A stretch of DNA of 62,360 bases from Brevundimonas subvibrioides (GCF_002280785.1 NZ_NCEQ01000015.1:1-62360); one strand, 5' to 3'. Shown: positions 44,206-53,050, counted from the first letter of the stretch. The notes: generated from the sequence alone by a model not told the origin. A program made the numbers and translations.

Positions 44206-45273
44206 CTACTCGGGCCGCGCCATCGGCGTCATAGCCGTGGCGATGGCGCGTTGCTGGACCAGTTCCGCCTCCGGCAGAGGCACCAGACCCCTGTCCTGCA
44301 GATAGCCGCCCCGGCCCACCGCCGCCTCGGACGTGAACTCGATCAGGAACTCCTGCAGACCGGGCGTCACGCCAATGTGCGCCTTCTTCACATAGATGAA
44401 GAGGCTGCGCGCCAGCGGATAGGTCCCGTTGGCGATGTTCTCCGGCGTCGGATAGACGCCGTCGATGGTCTCGGCCTTCACCGTGTCCATGTTCTGCTCG
44501 AGGAAGGAGTAGCCGAAAATGCCCAGCGAACCCGGCGTGCGGGTCAGGGTCTGCAGGATGGCATTGTCGTTCTCGCCCGAGTCGACCCAGGCGCCGTCCT
44601 CGCGCACCGTGTGGGACAGGGCCTCGAACCGGCCCGCGTCCTGGTCCTCGACCGCGGCGACCGCCGGGATCAGCCTGGCGCCCGGGGTCATGCCCAGTTC
44701 CAGGAAGGCGTCGCGGGTGCCCGACGTGGGCGGCGGGCCATAGACCTGGATGCGCTGGTTCGGCAGGGCCGGATTGACGTCCGACCAGCTCCGGGCCGGA
44801 TTGGATACGAAGGTCCCGTTCGGGCCGGGCGCTTCCTTGGCCAGGCCTTCGTACAGGTCGTTGAGCTGGAAGTTGAAGCTGTTTCCGTTGCGCGCCGTGG
44901 CGACGACGATGCCGTCATAACCGATCTTCAATTCGACGATCTCGGTGACGCCGTTCCCGGCGCATTTGTCGAACTCGGACTGTTTCATTGGCCGCGAGGC
45001 GTTGGCGATGTCGGGCGTTGAGGGTCCGAGGCCCTGACAGAAGGCCTGAATGCCGCCGCCGGTGCCCAGGGCCTCGACGCGAGGCGGAGCGCCTTCCGGA
45101 TTGTTGCGCCCGAAATTCTCGGCGACCCGGGTCGCGAACGGGAAGACGGTCGAGGACCCTGCCGCCCATATGCCGTTGCGCTGGCCTCCGCCCTGCCCGC
45201 AGGCGACGACGGTCAGGGCCATGACGGCGGTTCCGGCGACGAACAACAACCGGCGGGGCGGGATGGGCGACAT
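44206..45273 (-). CDS. PstS-like phosphate-binding lipoprotein
   Basis: 355 residues from the ATG at 45271-45273 (a longer upstream frame is not real). A lipoprotein signal ends VVACG. The mature part is a periplasmic oxyanion-binding protein: GIWAAGSSTVFPFATRVAENF, EALGTGGGIQAFCQG, RPMKQSEFDKCA, IQVYGPPPTSGTRDAFLEL, the phosphate-contacting serine/threonine blocks of PstS. No pstC, pstA or pstB is near; instead it follows phnE by 35 bases, so it may serve the phn transporter. Type II SBP fold is inferred. Confidence 0.86.
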   Translation of the reverse strand: MSPIPPRRLLFVAGTAVMALTVVACGQGGGQRNGIWAAGSSTVFPFATRVAENFGRNNPEGAPPRVEALGTGGGIQAFCQGLGPSTPDIANASRPMKQSEFDKCAGNGVTEIVELKIGYDGIVVATARNGNSFNFQLNDLYEGLAKEAPGPNGTFVSNPARSWSDVNPALPNQRIQVYGPPPTSGTRDAFLELGMTPGARLIPAVAAVEDQDAGRFEALSHTVREDGAWVDSGENDNAILQTLTRTPGSLGIFGYSFLEQNMDTVKAETIDGVYPTPENIANGTYPLARSLFIYVKKAHIGVTPGLQEFLIEFTSEAAVGRGGYLQDRGLVPLPEAELVQQRAIATAMTPMARPE

Positions 45274-45308
45274 CAGGCGGTCTCTCGGGCGGAGCGAATG
45301 TGCGACGC

Positions 45309-46121
45309 TTAAAGCAGACGTTTGCGCATGGCCTGTGACAGCATGTCGATCAGGGTCACGGCGATGACCACGACCACGACGATGGCGGACACGTCGCGGA
45401 AGTCGAAGGCGTTCATCCGGTCGAACAACACCTGGCCGATGCCGCCCGCGCCGATCAGACCCAGTACGGTGGCCGACCGGCTGTTGGACTCGAACCGGTA
45501 GAGGGCGAAGGATGTCCACAGGGGCGCGACCTGGGGGATGACGCCCCAGACGATCTCATGGAGCTTGGTGGCGCCGGTGGCGCGCACACCCTCGACGGGC
45601 CCCTTGTCGATCGACTCCACGGCTTCCGAGAACAGCTTGGCCAGCACGCCTGCGGTGTTCAGGGCGATGGCCAGAACGCCGGGCAACGGGCCGAGGCCCA
45701 CGGCCACGACGAATAGCAGACCAATGACCAGATCGGGAATGGAGCGCAGCAGGTTCATCAGCCAGCGAACCGGCGTGACAACCCAGACCGGAGATACGTT
45801 GCGCGCCGCCGCCAGCCCCATCGGGACGGCCGCGAACACGGCGATGAAGGTGCCCCAGAGGGCGATCTGGATCGTCTCCCACATCTTCTCGACGAAGATG
45901 CGCCAGTCGGTGAAGTCGGGACGCAACAGTTCCCTGGCGAAGGTCTGGGTGCTTTCGGCGTTGCTGAACAGCTTGCCAATATTGCCCAGATCGACGTCGC
46001 CGACGCTATAGACCAGCAGCATCAGGACGCCGCCCCAGATCAGGACGTCGAGCGCCCAGGCGCCCAGCGACTTCCGGGGCGCCTTCGGGATCGGGCCGGC
46101 GGCATGCGCGGCGTCGGTCAA
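45309..46121 (-). CDS. phnE: Phosphonate-type ABC transporter permease PhnE
   Basis: 270 residues, inner membrane, about six helices. It carries the permease EAA-type loop EAVESIDKGPVEGVRATGAT and the typical ending VIAVTLIDMLSQAMRKRLL. The start is a TTG at 46119-46121, overlapping the phnD stop by four bases; an in-frame ATG is absent nearby. It forms the channel with PhnC ATPase. Length and motif spacing match PhnE of the phosphonate/phosphite family. Substrate (phosphonate, phosphite or phosphate) is not decided by sequence. Confidence 0.9.
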   Translation of the reverse strand: MTDAAHAAGPIPKAPRKSLGAWALDVLIWGGVLMLLVYSVGDVDLGNIGKLFSNAESTQTFARELLRPDFTDWRIFVEKMWETIQIALWGTFIAVFAAVPMGLAAARNVSPVWVVTPVRWLMNLLRSIPDLVIGLLFVVAVGLGPLPGVLAIALNTAGVLAKLFSEAVESIDKGPVEGVRATGATKLHEIVWGVIPQVAPLWTSFALYRFESNSRSATVLGLIGAGGIGQVLFDRMNAFDFRDVSAIVVVVVIAVTLIDMLSQAMRKRLL

Positions 46122-47119
46122 GGCTGAACCTCACGCAGGGCGCGCAGGCGCTGCAGCTCGGCCTCGGCGGCGGTGACGGCGGCGGTGTCACCCTTCTCGC
46201 GCGCCTCGCTCAGCTGCTGGTCGGCGACCATCTCACGGATCGGGTTCAGATAGTTGTCGTCCGCGGCGCGGAACTGGGAATACTCCAGCCCGGCCAGCAC
46301 GCGGCGCTGACGGTCGGCCTCGACGCCCTCGCCCTGGCCGTAGGTCAGAAAGAAGCTGCGGATCTTTTCCTTGATGGCGGGATCGAGATCGCCCCGCACC
46401 AGGATGCCCGATTCCGGGATCGGCGGGGACTGCCAGATCTCGGTGATCTGGGCCGCGATGGCCGGGTTCTGGCGATTCAGGAAGACGGTGTTGACGGTGT
46501 TCGAGGTCGCCACGTCGACCACGCCGGTCGCCACGGCGAAGGCGTTGGCCTGGTGGTTGGCCGAGCGCACGGTCTTGAAACACTGGGCCGGGACGATGCC
46601 GCGCGGATTGAACAGGAAGGCCATAGGGGCCAGCGTGCCCGAGGTCGACTGGGCGTCGCCGATGCCGAAATCGAACCGCTTGCCGCAGGCCAGCACCTGA
46701 TCCAGCGTGATCCCCGAGCCGGTCTTGACGATCAGGGTCGAGCGATAGCTGTCCAGCCCTTCCTTGTTGACGGTGCGGGCGATCACCTCGGCGTCGGCGC
46801 GGTCGATGGCCTCCACCGCCGGCTTGGCCGAGAACCAGGCGACCTGGGTCTGGTTGCCGCGCATGGCCTCAACCAGGACGGTGTAGTTCGAACCGAAGAA
46901 CGGCTCCACGGGCACGCCGATGGCCGTGGACATGTCCTCCAGCAGCGGCTGCCACAGCGGTCCGGCCGAGGCCTGGCCTTCCGCCGACAGGATGGAGAAG
47001 GTGATCTTGGCCGGCGCGCCGGCCTTGGTTTCGTCGCCGCCGCCGCAGGCCGAGAGACCGAGCAGGGCGAACGCGGCGGCGACCAGACCGGCCCGGCGGG
47101 TGAAGGAGGCGAAGATCAT
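46118..47119 (-). CDS. phnD: Phosphonate-type ABC transporter substrate-binding lipoprotein PhnD
   Basis: 333 residues. A signal peptide with lipobox LSACG is followed by the family features: [82 protein letters not shown] and [20 protein letters not shown]. PhnD/PtxB-type ligand contacts are in YTVLVEAM and STSGTLAP. It starts in an ATGA overlap with phnC. The C-terminal helix-rich tail ([16 protein letters not shown]) is longer than needed. It is translated with the permease. Confidence 0.93.
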   Translation of the reverse strand: MIFASFTRRAGLVAAAFALLGLSACGGGDETKAGAPAKITFSILSAEGQASAGPLWQPLLEDMSTAIGVPVEPFFGSNYTVLVEAMRGNQTQVAWFSAKPAVEAIDRADAEVIARTVNKEGLDSYRSTLIVKTGSGITLDQVLACGKRFDFGIGDAQSTSGTLAPMAFLFNPRGIVPAQCFKTVRSANHQANAFAVATGVVDVATSNTVNTVFLNRQNPAIAAQITEIWQSPPIPESGILVRGDLDPAIKEKIRSFFLTYGQGEGVEADRQRRVLAGLEYSQFRAADDNYLNPIREMVADQQLSEAREKGDTAAVTAAEAELQRLRALREVQP

Positions 47120-47940
47120 GCCTTGGTTTCCCAGAACGCGTCCTCGAACTCGGGACCGTAGATATCGATCAGTTGCTTGGTGTCGAGGCTGGTCGACGGG
47201 CCGTCATAGACGACCTTGCCGGCCTTCAGCGCGATCACCCGGTCGCAATAGCGGATGGCGTAGTCGACCTGGTGCAGGGTGATGATCACCCCCAGGCCGT
47301 CGCGCCTGTTCAGTTCGACCAGCAACTCCATCACCTTGCGGGCGGAGACCGGATCCAGCGAGGCGACCGGCTCGTCGGCCAGGATCCCCTTGGCGCCCTG
47401 GACCAGGGCCCGGGCGATCGCGCCGCGCTGCTGCTGGCCGCCCGACAATGTGTTGGCGCGCTGGGCGGCGTAGTCGGCGACACCCACCCGGTGCAGGGCC
47501 GCCATGGCCCGCGTCTTGTCGGCCCCGGGCCAGACCCCCAGCAGACCCCGCCAGCCCGGCAGACGTCCCAGGGCGCCCAGCATGACGTTGGAGAACAGGC
47601 TCAGCCGTCCGACCAGATTGAACTGCTGGAAGATCATGCCCAGCTTCTGGCGCGCGGCGCGGACGGCGCCGGTGGTGCGGCCGTTCTTCTGGACGCAGAC
47701 GCCGAAGACGTCGATCTGGCCAGACCCCGCGTCGATCGTCTGCAGGCCGGTGATAGAACGCAACAGGGTGGACTTGCCCGAGCCGGACGGACCGATCAAG
47801 GCGACCATCTCTCCGGCCGCGACGGACAGGGAAACGCCGTCCAGCGCCTTCCGGGACCCGAAGGTCTTGGACACGTCGCGGGCCATGACTAGGCCGGCCA
47901 CGAGGGGGCCGGGCGCGGGGCTGGCGGCGGATGAATTCAT
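47116..47940 (-). CDS. phnC: Phosphonate-type ABC transporter ATPase PhnC
   Basis: 274 residues using the ATG at 47938-47940; an upstream GTG would add 25 residues without conserved content. Walker [13 protein letters not shown]-loop FQQFNLV, signature [15 protein letters not shown], Walker [13 protein letters not shown], and H-loop ITLHQVDYA. It is the energy-coupling ATPase of the PhnCDE uptake system. It is preceded on the same strand by the acidic lipoprotein gene, 108 bases away. Confidence 0.95.
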   Translation of the reverse strand: MNSSAASPAPGPLVAGLVMARDVSKTFGSRKALDGVSLSVAAGEMVALIGPSGSGKSTLLRSITGLQTIDAGSGQIDVFGVCVQKNGRTTGAVRAARQKLGMIFQQFNLVGRLSLFSNVMLGALGRLPGWRGLLGVWPGADKTRAMAALHRVGVADYAAQRANTLSGGQQQRGAIARALVQGAKGILADEPVASLDPVSARKVMELLVELNRRDGLGVIITLHQVDYAIRYCDRVIALKAGKVVYDGPSTSLDTKQLIDIYGPEFEDAFWETKA

Positions 47941-48048
47941 GAACTCGCTGACGGCGGATGGAAGGACGGGCGCCGGATCACGCGACGCGGGCGCTCCGGC
48001 CCTCCCTATTGCCACGACGTCCGCGCCGCCGTCCAGCGCGCCTACGCT

Positions 48049-49023
48049 TCAGTAGTCCTGGCCGCTGTCGCCCGTATCCCCAGAACTGGACGTGTCCTCG
48101 TAGCTCGAGTTGTCCTCGACGGGCTCTTCGTAGCCGCTGTCGCCCGCGGCCGCCGCGTCGCGCTCGGCCTCGGCCTGCTGCTGATATTCGACCTCGGCCG
48201 CCGCTTCTTCGTTGGCGACATCGCGTTCCGCCTCGACCTGCTGCTGGTAGTCGGCCTCGTCCTGGGCAGCCTGATCGGCCGCCATCTCGTCCCCGACCAG
48301 GGCGGCGTAGTAGTCTTCCTCGAAGACCTCGGCGGCGTACTCATAGCCGTAGTCTTCGGCGAAGGCGTCCGCATTCTCGGCGTAATACTCCTCGACCGCC
48401 GCGTCCCAGTAGCCGTCGTCGTAGAAGCTTTCGTCGGACCAATCCGGAATGTCGCCGTAAGACTCAACCCACTCGGCGTAGGAAATTTCGTCGACGTAGT
48501 CCTCGTAATAGACCTCGTTCCAGTCATCGATGACGTATTCGTCGCCGTAGTCGATCCAGGGTTCCCACACCTGCCACTGGGCCGGTTGATAGATGATCCA
48601 GTCGACGAAATAGCTGTCCGGCAGGGTGTAGCCGAACTCGTAGGTGTCGTTGACGAAGGTGGCGCCCCGGCTTCCCTTGGCGATCCGCTTGGCCCCCGGC
48701 GCCCAGCGGATGACGTCCAGGCCCTTGATCTGGCCTGCCTTGCCGTCGATCACGAGGCGGACCTGGTTGCCGGTCTTGCCGACCGCATCGACGACATAGG
48801 TCGATCCGCGACGCCTTACGTTCTGGGGCGTGAAGCCCCGGTCGGTCAGCACCTTGTTCACGCCACCCGGCGACAGGGCCTTACCGGGCGGCGGCGCGTG
48901 CTCGACGGCGGCCTGCTGGGCCGCATTCATCTCAGGCGCTGCGGCCTCTTCCTTCTTGCCGCACCCGGCGATCATCAGAAGGGCGGCGACGGCCGCTGTC
49001 GTCCAGACGTTTATCGATTTCAT
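48049..49023 (-). CDS. Acidic, tyrosine-rich lipoprotein with PepSY-like domain
   Basis: 324 residues from the ATG at 49021-49023. Signal peptide with lipobox IAGC (Cys21). Residues about 52-106 (GGVNKVLTDRGFTPQNVRRR...VVIDGKAGQI-like) resemble a PepSY fold. Residues 138-324 are extraordinarily rich in Asp, Glu and Tyr/Trp (for example EDYGYEYAAEVFEEDYY) and hold two copies of YQQQxEAERD (259-268, 280-289). No known family is recognised for the tail. Its 3' end is 108 bases from phnC on the same strand. Same-strand placement suggests possible co-transcription. Confidence 0.75.
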   Translation of the reverse strand: MKSINVWTTAAVAALLMIAGCGKKEEAAAPEMNAAQQAAVEHAPPPGKALSPGGVNKVLTDRGFTPQNVRRRGSTYVVDAVGKTGNQVRLVIDGKAGQIKGLDVIRWAPGAKRIAKGSRGATFVNDTYEFGYTLPDSYFVDWIIYQPAQWQVWEPWIDYGDEYVIDDWNEVYYEDYVDEISYAEWVESYGDIPDWSDESFYDDGYWDAAVEEYYAENADAFAEDYGYEYAAEVFEEDYYAALVGDEMAADQAAQDEADYQQQVEAERDVANEEAAAEVEYQQQAEAERDAAAAGDSGYEEPVEDNSSYEDTSSSGDTGDSGQDY

Positions 49024-49281
49024 TTCAAGGCCCCCCGGCGCTCCCGACCCTGCCCAGGCCGAACGCTCCAAACGTAAAGCGTCATTTTCGAATGGTCGAG
49101 TTCGGCGAACGTTGAATCGGGTTTCGTCAGGCGACGCCGGGGGAGCGCCCGCATGGTCATGAAGAAACCGCTTTACATGACAGTCTCGCGACCCTAAATG
49201 CGCGGCTTCCGGCGGACCCCGTGGTCTGACTTGCGCTGCTAACGCCGGTCTGGGTTTAACAATTACAGGGGTTTACGTGAA
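49024..49281 (+). promoter_or_regulatory. Leader/promoter region of ornithine decarboxylase, candidate speF-type RNA
   Basis: 258 bases with no gene. Ornithine decarboxylase genes of alphaproteobacteria often carry a conserved speF leader RNA; this region is the right place, and the stretch 49200-49270 holds several short dyads (CCGGCGGACC...GGTCTGAC). I could not fold or align it, so it remains a candidate. A G-rich ribosome binding site ACAGGGG lies at 49266-49272. Confidence 0.3.
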
Positions 49282-49292
49282 TTGCGCACGTA
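49274..49292 (+). promoter_or_regulatory. Hairpin enclosing the ornithine decarboxylase start codon
   Basis: TACGTG (49274-49279) pairs with CACGTA (49287-49292), leaving a seven-base loop that contains the TTG start codon at 49282. It could restrict or time translation initiation. Confidence 0.45.
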
Positions 49293-50547
49293 TCCATTTC
49301 CCCTGGACCTGGTCCGCGAGCGGTCCCCTGAACGTCCAGTCGCACTCGTGCGGCCGCGTTCGGTCTCCGTTGCGGCGCGCTGGTTCCAGGATAATCTAAA
49401 GGCTGACGTCTTCTATGCTGTGAAGGCCAACCCTTCACGCTGGGTCATCGAGGCCCTGAAGGACGCCGGCATTCGCGGCTATGATGCGGCTTCGATCGCC
49501 GAGATCGAACTCGTGCGCTCCGTCGATCCCGACGCGCGCATCGCGTTCATGCACCCGGTGAAGAGCCGGTCTGCGATCACCCGCGCCTATTTCGATCACG
49601 GCGTCCGCACATTCTCGCTCGACTGCGAGGACGAGTTGCAGAAGATCCTCGACGCCACCGGCGGCGCGACGGATCTGAACCTGCTCGTGCGCATGGCGGT
49701 TTCCGCCGACGGTGCGGCCTACTCCCTCTCGGGCAAGTTCGGCGTCTCCGCCGATCAGGCCCCGGCCCTGCTGCTGTCCGTTCGCCGGGCGGTCAAGGAG
49801 GGGTTGATGGGCGTCTGCTTCCACGTCGGATCGCAGTGCATGCGCCCGACCGCCTATCAGGCCGCCATGGCCCAGGTCGGTCGCGCCATCTCGCGCGCGG
49901 GCGTGATCGTGGACATCGTCGACATCGGCGGCGGCTTCCCCTCGGTCTATCCGGGCATGGTCCCGCCGGACATGAGTGAATACGCCGACGCCATCCACCG
50001 TGGCTTCAACGACATGCCCGTGTCGGAAACGACCGAGCTGTGGTGCGAGCCCGGCCGGGCCCTGGTCGCCGAATCCTCGTCGGTCCTGGCGCGCGTGGAC
50101 CTGCGCAAGGGTGACGCCCTCTATCTGAACGACGGGTCCTATGGCGCGCTGTTCGACGCGACCCACTCGCGCTGGCCCTTCCCGACCAAGCTGGTCCGGG
50201 ACGGCGAAAGCTCGGACGATCTCAAGCCGTTCCAGTTCTACGGACCGACCTGCGATTCGATCGACCATATGCCGGGTCCTTTCTGGCTGCCGGCCGACAT
50301 CCGGGAAGGCGACTTCATCGAGATCGGCATGCTCGGCGCCTACGGTGTCGCCATGTCGACGGGCTTCAACGGCTACGGCGAACACGACGTCGCCCTGGTC
50401 GAGGACCCCCCGATGGCCTCGCTCTACGGGCTCGCGCCCCGCTCCATCCCGACCGTGCGCACCACGGCGGAAGAGCAGGCCCGCAAGATCGTCCGCCTGT
50501 CGCGCCCGAAGGGCAAGGCAGGCCAGCGGAGGAAGAGCCGCAAATAA
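49282..50547 (+). CDS. Ornithine decarboxylase, alanine-racemase-fold (type III PLP)
   Basis: 421 residues from a TTG. It decarboxylates ornithine (possibly lysine) to putrescine. PLP lysine Lys48 is in FYAVKANPSRW; other family features are HVGSQCMRPT (His181), DIVDIGGGFPSVYPGM, CEPGRALVAES (Glu256), and GPTCDSIDHM with active-site Cys324. It is the eukaryote-like, not the E. coli SpeC, type and is typical of alphaproteobacteria. The C-terminus ends in a basic tail KGKAGQRRKSRK. The next gene lies 67 bases downstream. Confidence 0.93.
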   Translation: MRTYPFPLDLVRERSPERPVALVRPRSVSVAARWFQDNLKADVFYAVKANPSRWVIEALKDAGIRGYDAASIAEIELVRSVDPDARIAFMHPVKSRSAITRAYFDHGVRTFSLDCEDELQKILDATGGATDLNLLVRMAVSADGAAYSLSGKFGVSADQAPALLLSVRRAVKEGLMGVCFHVGSQCMRPTAYQAAMAQVGRAISRAGVIVDIVDIGGGFPSVYPGMVPPDMSEYADAIHRGFNDMPVSETTELWCEPGRALVAESSSVLARVDLRKGDALYLNDGSYGALFDATHSRWPFPTKLVRDGESSDDLKPFQFYGPTCDSIDHMPGPFWLPADIREGDFIEIGMLGAYGVAMSTGFNGYGEHDVALVEDPPMASLYGLAPRSIPTVRTTAEEQARKIVRLSRPKGKAGQRRKSRK

Positions 50548-50614
50548 CGTTGGCTTGTGAACGGCGCGGGTCGGCGCCACACCTTCCCGAAAGGCAAAGC
50601 TTGGGAGGCGTGTG

Positions 50615-51019
50615 ATGTCCGACTCGTCCGGTCCGTCCGATCCGGGGCCCAGTGTCGACTACGGCGCGGCGGCTCCCAGCCATCAGCAAATGATGCATGA
50701 CATGGCTCATGCCGAGTTCATGGCTTCGGATCCCTCGGTCAAGCCGTGGGACGGACGCCGCACAGTCCTGATCGGCTATGTCCTGTGGTTGTTCCTCGGC
50801 TGGATCGGAGGACACCGCCTCTACGTCGGCCGCTGGAAATCGGCGCTCGGCATGGCGGCGGCGGGGTTTGTGACCTGGATCATGACCGGAATGCTCGGTC
50901 CTTACCTGGGGATCCCCATGACGATCTGGTGGATCGTCGACGCCGTCCTGATCCCCGGCTGGATCCGGCAGGCGAATGAGGCCAACGCGATGAAACCGAC
51001 GATCGTCGAAACGGTCTGA
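50615..51019 (+). CDS. TM2 domain membrane protein
   Basis: 134 residues from the ATG at 50615 (GGGAGG six bases before; a GTG one codon earlier is possible). The N-terminal 40 residues are acidic and His/Met-rich (PSHQQMMHDMAHAEFMA), followed by the TM2 pattern RTVLIGYVLWLFLGWIGGHRLYVGRWKSALG and GIPMTIWWIVDAVLIPGWI. Such proteins are of unknown function; they lie between ornithine decarboxylase and the DHS-like gene here, so a polyamine link is possible. Two or three helices are expected. Confidence 0.85.
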   Translation: MSDSSGPSDPGPSVDYGAAAPSHQQMMHDMAHAEFMASDPSVKPWDGRRTVLIGYVLWLFLGWIGGHRLYVGRWKSALGMAAAGFVTWIMTGMLGPYLGIPMTIWWIVDAVLIPGWIRQANEANAMKPTIVETV

Positions 51020-51124
51020 CCTTCGTCACGTTTCCTGACTAGACGACACACAGCAGCCCGTCGCTCCGTCCGGGCCGCTGTTGATTTTGACGACGGGCGC
51101 TCAAACCAAAGGGAAACCCTTGCA

Positions 51125-52177
51125 ATGAACGCACCCGTTCAAAAAAACACCAAGGCCGAGCTGCTCCAGAACGTCGTCGAACACATCGACATCACCTCCT
51201 TTGACGCGCGCCCCATCGTCGATGCGATGCGCAAGATGAGCTTCTCGTCGCGCGACACGGCGCGCGCCGCCGACATCTTCTCGATGGCGATCGAGGACAA
51301 GGACTGTTCGCCGTGGCTGATCCTGGCCGGTTCGACCTCGGCCGGCGGCTGCATGCACGTGTACCGCGACATGGTGAAGTTCGGCATGATCGACGCGATC
51401 GTGGCCACCGGCGCCTCGATCGTCGACATGGATTTCTTCGAGGCCCTCGGCTTCAAACACTATCAGGCCGCCGGCGAGGTGGACGACAACGTCCTGCGCG
51501 AGAACTACATCGACCGGATCTACGACACCTATATCGACGAGGAAGAGCTCCAGAACTGCGATCACACCATCCTGGAGATCTGCAACGCCCTGGAACCGCG
51601 CGCCTATTCCAGCCGCGAGTTCATCTGGGAAATGGGCCGCTGGTTGTCCGAAGGGAACGCCAAGAAACCCGGCAGCCTGATCCAGACCGCCTATGAGGAG
51701 GGCGTGCCGATCTTCTGCCCGGCGTTCGTCGATTCCTCGGCCGGCTTCGGTCTGGTCAAGCACCAGAAGGAGCGGATCGCGGCGGGCAAGCCCTATCTGA
51801 TGATCGACGCGGTCGCCGACTTCCGCGAACTGACCGACATCAAGATCGCGGCGGGCGTCACCGGCCTGTTCATGGTCGGCGGGGGGGTTCCGAAGAACTT
51901 CGCCCAGGACACCGTCGTCTGCGCCGAGATCCTGGGTATCGAGGCCGAGATGCACCGTTATGCGGTCCAGATCACCGTCGCCGACGTCCGCGACGGGGCC
52001 TGCTCGTCCTCGACGCTGAAAGAAGCTGCGTCATGGGGCAAGGTCCAGACTACGCACGAACAGATGGTCTTCGCCGAAGCCACCACCGTGGTGCCATTGA
52101 TCGCTTCGGACGCCTGGCACCGCGGCGCCTGGAAGAACCGCGACAAGCGCCGCTGGGCCAAGCTGTTCGGGAAGTAG
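51125..52177 (+). CDS. Deoxyhypusine-synthase-like enzyme
   Basis: 350 residues of the DHS fold. The enzyme-intermediate lysine sits in EAASWGKVQT (Lys306), matching AVSWGKI of human DHS, and VSILGATIVDMDFFEALG-type motifs such as IVDMDFFEALGFKHY and GVPIFCPAFVDSS are kept. Bacteria lack the eIF5A substrate, and bacterial members are thought to join amines, giving homospermidine or guanidino-type aza-nonane products. Here it follows ornithine decarboxylase and a TM2 gene. NAD-binding Gly-rich segment GGGVPKNFAQDTVV. Specific product is inferred from context. Confidence 0.88.
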   Translation: MNAPVQKNTKAELLQNVVEHIDITSFDARPIVDAMRKMSFSSRDTARAADIFSMAIEDKDCSPWLILAGSTSAGGCMHVYRDMVKFGMIDAIVATGASIVDMDFFEALGFKHYQAAGEVDDNVLRENYIDRIYDTYIDEEELQNCDHTILEICNALEPRAYSSREFIWEMGRWLSEGNAKKPGSLIQTAYEEGVPIFCPAFVDSSAGFGLVKHQKERIAAGKPYLMIDAVADFRELTDIKIAAGVTGLFMVGGGVPKNFAQDTVVCAEILGIEAEMHRYAVQITVADVRDGACSSSTLKEAASWGKVQTTHEQMVFAEATTVVPLIASDAWHRGAWKNRDKRRWAKLFGK

Positions 52178-52179
52178 GA

Positions 52180-52310
52180 ATCCTCCCCCATCGAGGGAGG
52201 GGGACCGCGAAGCGGTGGAGGGGGCCGGCCGCGTACGCCGTCGTTTGCATCACGCCCCCTCCGTCACAGCGCCAAGCAGCGCCGCGCCACCTCCCCCAGA
52301 GGGGGAGGAT
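52180..52310. repeat. Palindromic intergenic repeat, copy 4
   Basis: Inverted repeat filling the gap between the convergent DHS-like (stop 52177) and PadR (stop 52311) genes exactly. Left arm 52180-52224 (ATCCTCCCCCATCGAGGGAG...), right arm 52255-52310 (ending CCCCCAGAGGGGGAGGAT). It probably acts as a two-way terminator. Confidence 0.75.
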
Positions 52311-52910
52311 CTACTGCCCGCTGACTTCGCGGACCGCCCTCATCAGGCTCTCGACCACCCGGGCCGTCTCGACGTCGGACCACTCGCCCGGCTTCATGAT
52401 CACGGCCTGGCGCAGCGTGTGCAGCGCCTCCTTGACCACGTCCGGCGTCTGTTCGCCCGAGACCAGCCGCGCCGCGAGCGCCATGCGCTGCATGACGCCG
52501 TCGACGGCGGTACGGTTGTCGTTCAGCCAGGCCTGGCCGGCCTCCGTCAGGGTGAAAATGCGCTTGCCGGCTGAGTCCTCCACCCCCGCGATCAGGCCTT
52601 CGTCGGCCAGCATCGACAGGGTCGGATAGACCACGCCCGGCGACGGCGCATAGGCCCCGCCGAACATCGCCTCGATCGCCTTGATCAGGTCGTAGCCGTG
52701 GCGCGGCTCCTTCTCGATCAGGGCCAGGGCCACGATCCTCAGGTCGCCCGGCCCGAACATGCGGCGGCCCGGGCCGCCGCGTCCGCCGAACATTCCGGGC
52801 CCGCCGAAACGACCCCGTCCATGGCCCCGGCCTTCACGACCACGCCCTTCGCCCTCCGGCCCGCAGCGAGGCTCGCGCCAGCCGTGTTTCAGTCTGTGAT
52901 GTCCAAACAT
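52311..52910 (-). CDS. PadR-family transcriptional regulator
   Basis: 199 residues from the ATG at 52908-52910, which follows AAAGGA. A Gly/Arg-rich, disordered N-terminal stretch (EGRGREGRGHGRGRFGGPGM) precedes the winged HTH: DLRIVALALIEKEPRHGYDLIKAIEAMFGGAYAPSPGVVYPTLSMLADEGLI. The HTH is followed by the helical dimer domain. PadR proteins are usually autoregulated repressors of membrane or stress genes. Two copies of a palindromic site lie just upstream. The regulated target is unknown. Confidence 0.88.
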   Translation of the reverse strand: MFGHHRLKHGWREPRCGPEGEGRGREGRGHGRGRFGGPGMFGGRGGPGRRMFGPGDLRIVALALIEKEPRHGYDLIKAIEAMFGGAYAPSPGVVYPTLSMLADEGLIAGVEDSAGKRIFTLTEAGQAWLNDNRTAVDGVMQRMALAARLVSGEQTPDVVKEALHTLRQAVIMKPGEWSDVETARVVESLMRAVREVSGQ

Positions 52911-52932
52911 GGAGTGTCCTTTCTCGCTCGGC

Positions 52933-52982
52933 ATATCGTACGATATATCTTAGCGTGCGAAAGACAAGTAGACGATATATCT
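52933..52982. promoter_or_regulatory. PadR autoregulatory site candidate
   Basis: Perfect 14-bp palindrome ATATCGTACGATAT at 52933-52946, plus a direct repeat CGATATATCT at 52941-52950 and 52973-52982, spaced 32 bases. This AT-rich patch in a GC-rich setting sits between the PadR gene and a divergent small gene. Confidence 0.55.
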
Positions 52983-53050
52983 TTCGTCTCACCCTCAGGA
53001 ACCGACGGTCGCACTGCGCCTTCCTCCGATACTGAACGCAGGAGCCTTCA

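Noticed and set aside
44206..48015. A complete phosphonate C-P lyase cluster
   Set aside because: Only transporter genes are visible; phnGHIJKLM or other phosphonate-degrading enzymes are absent.
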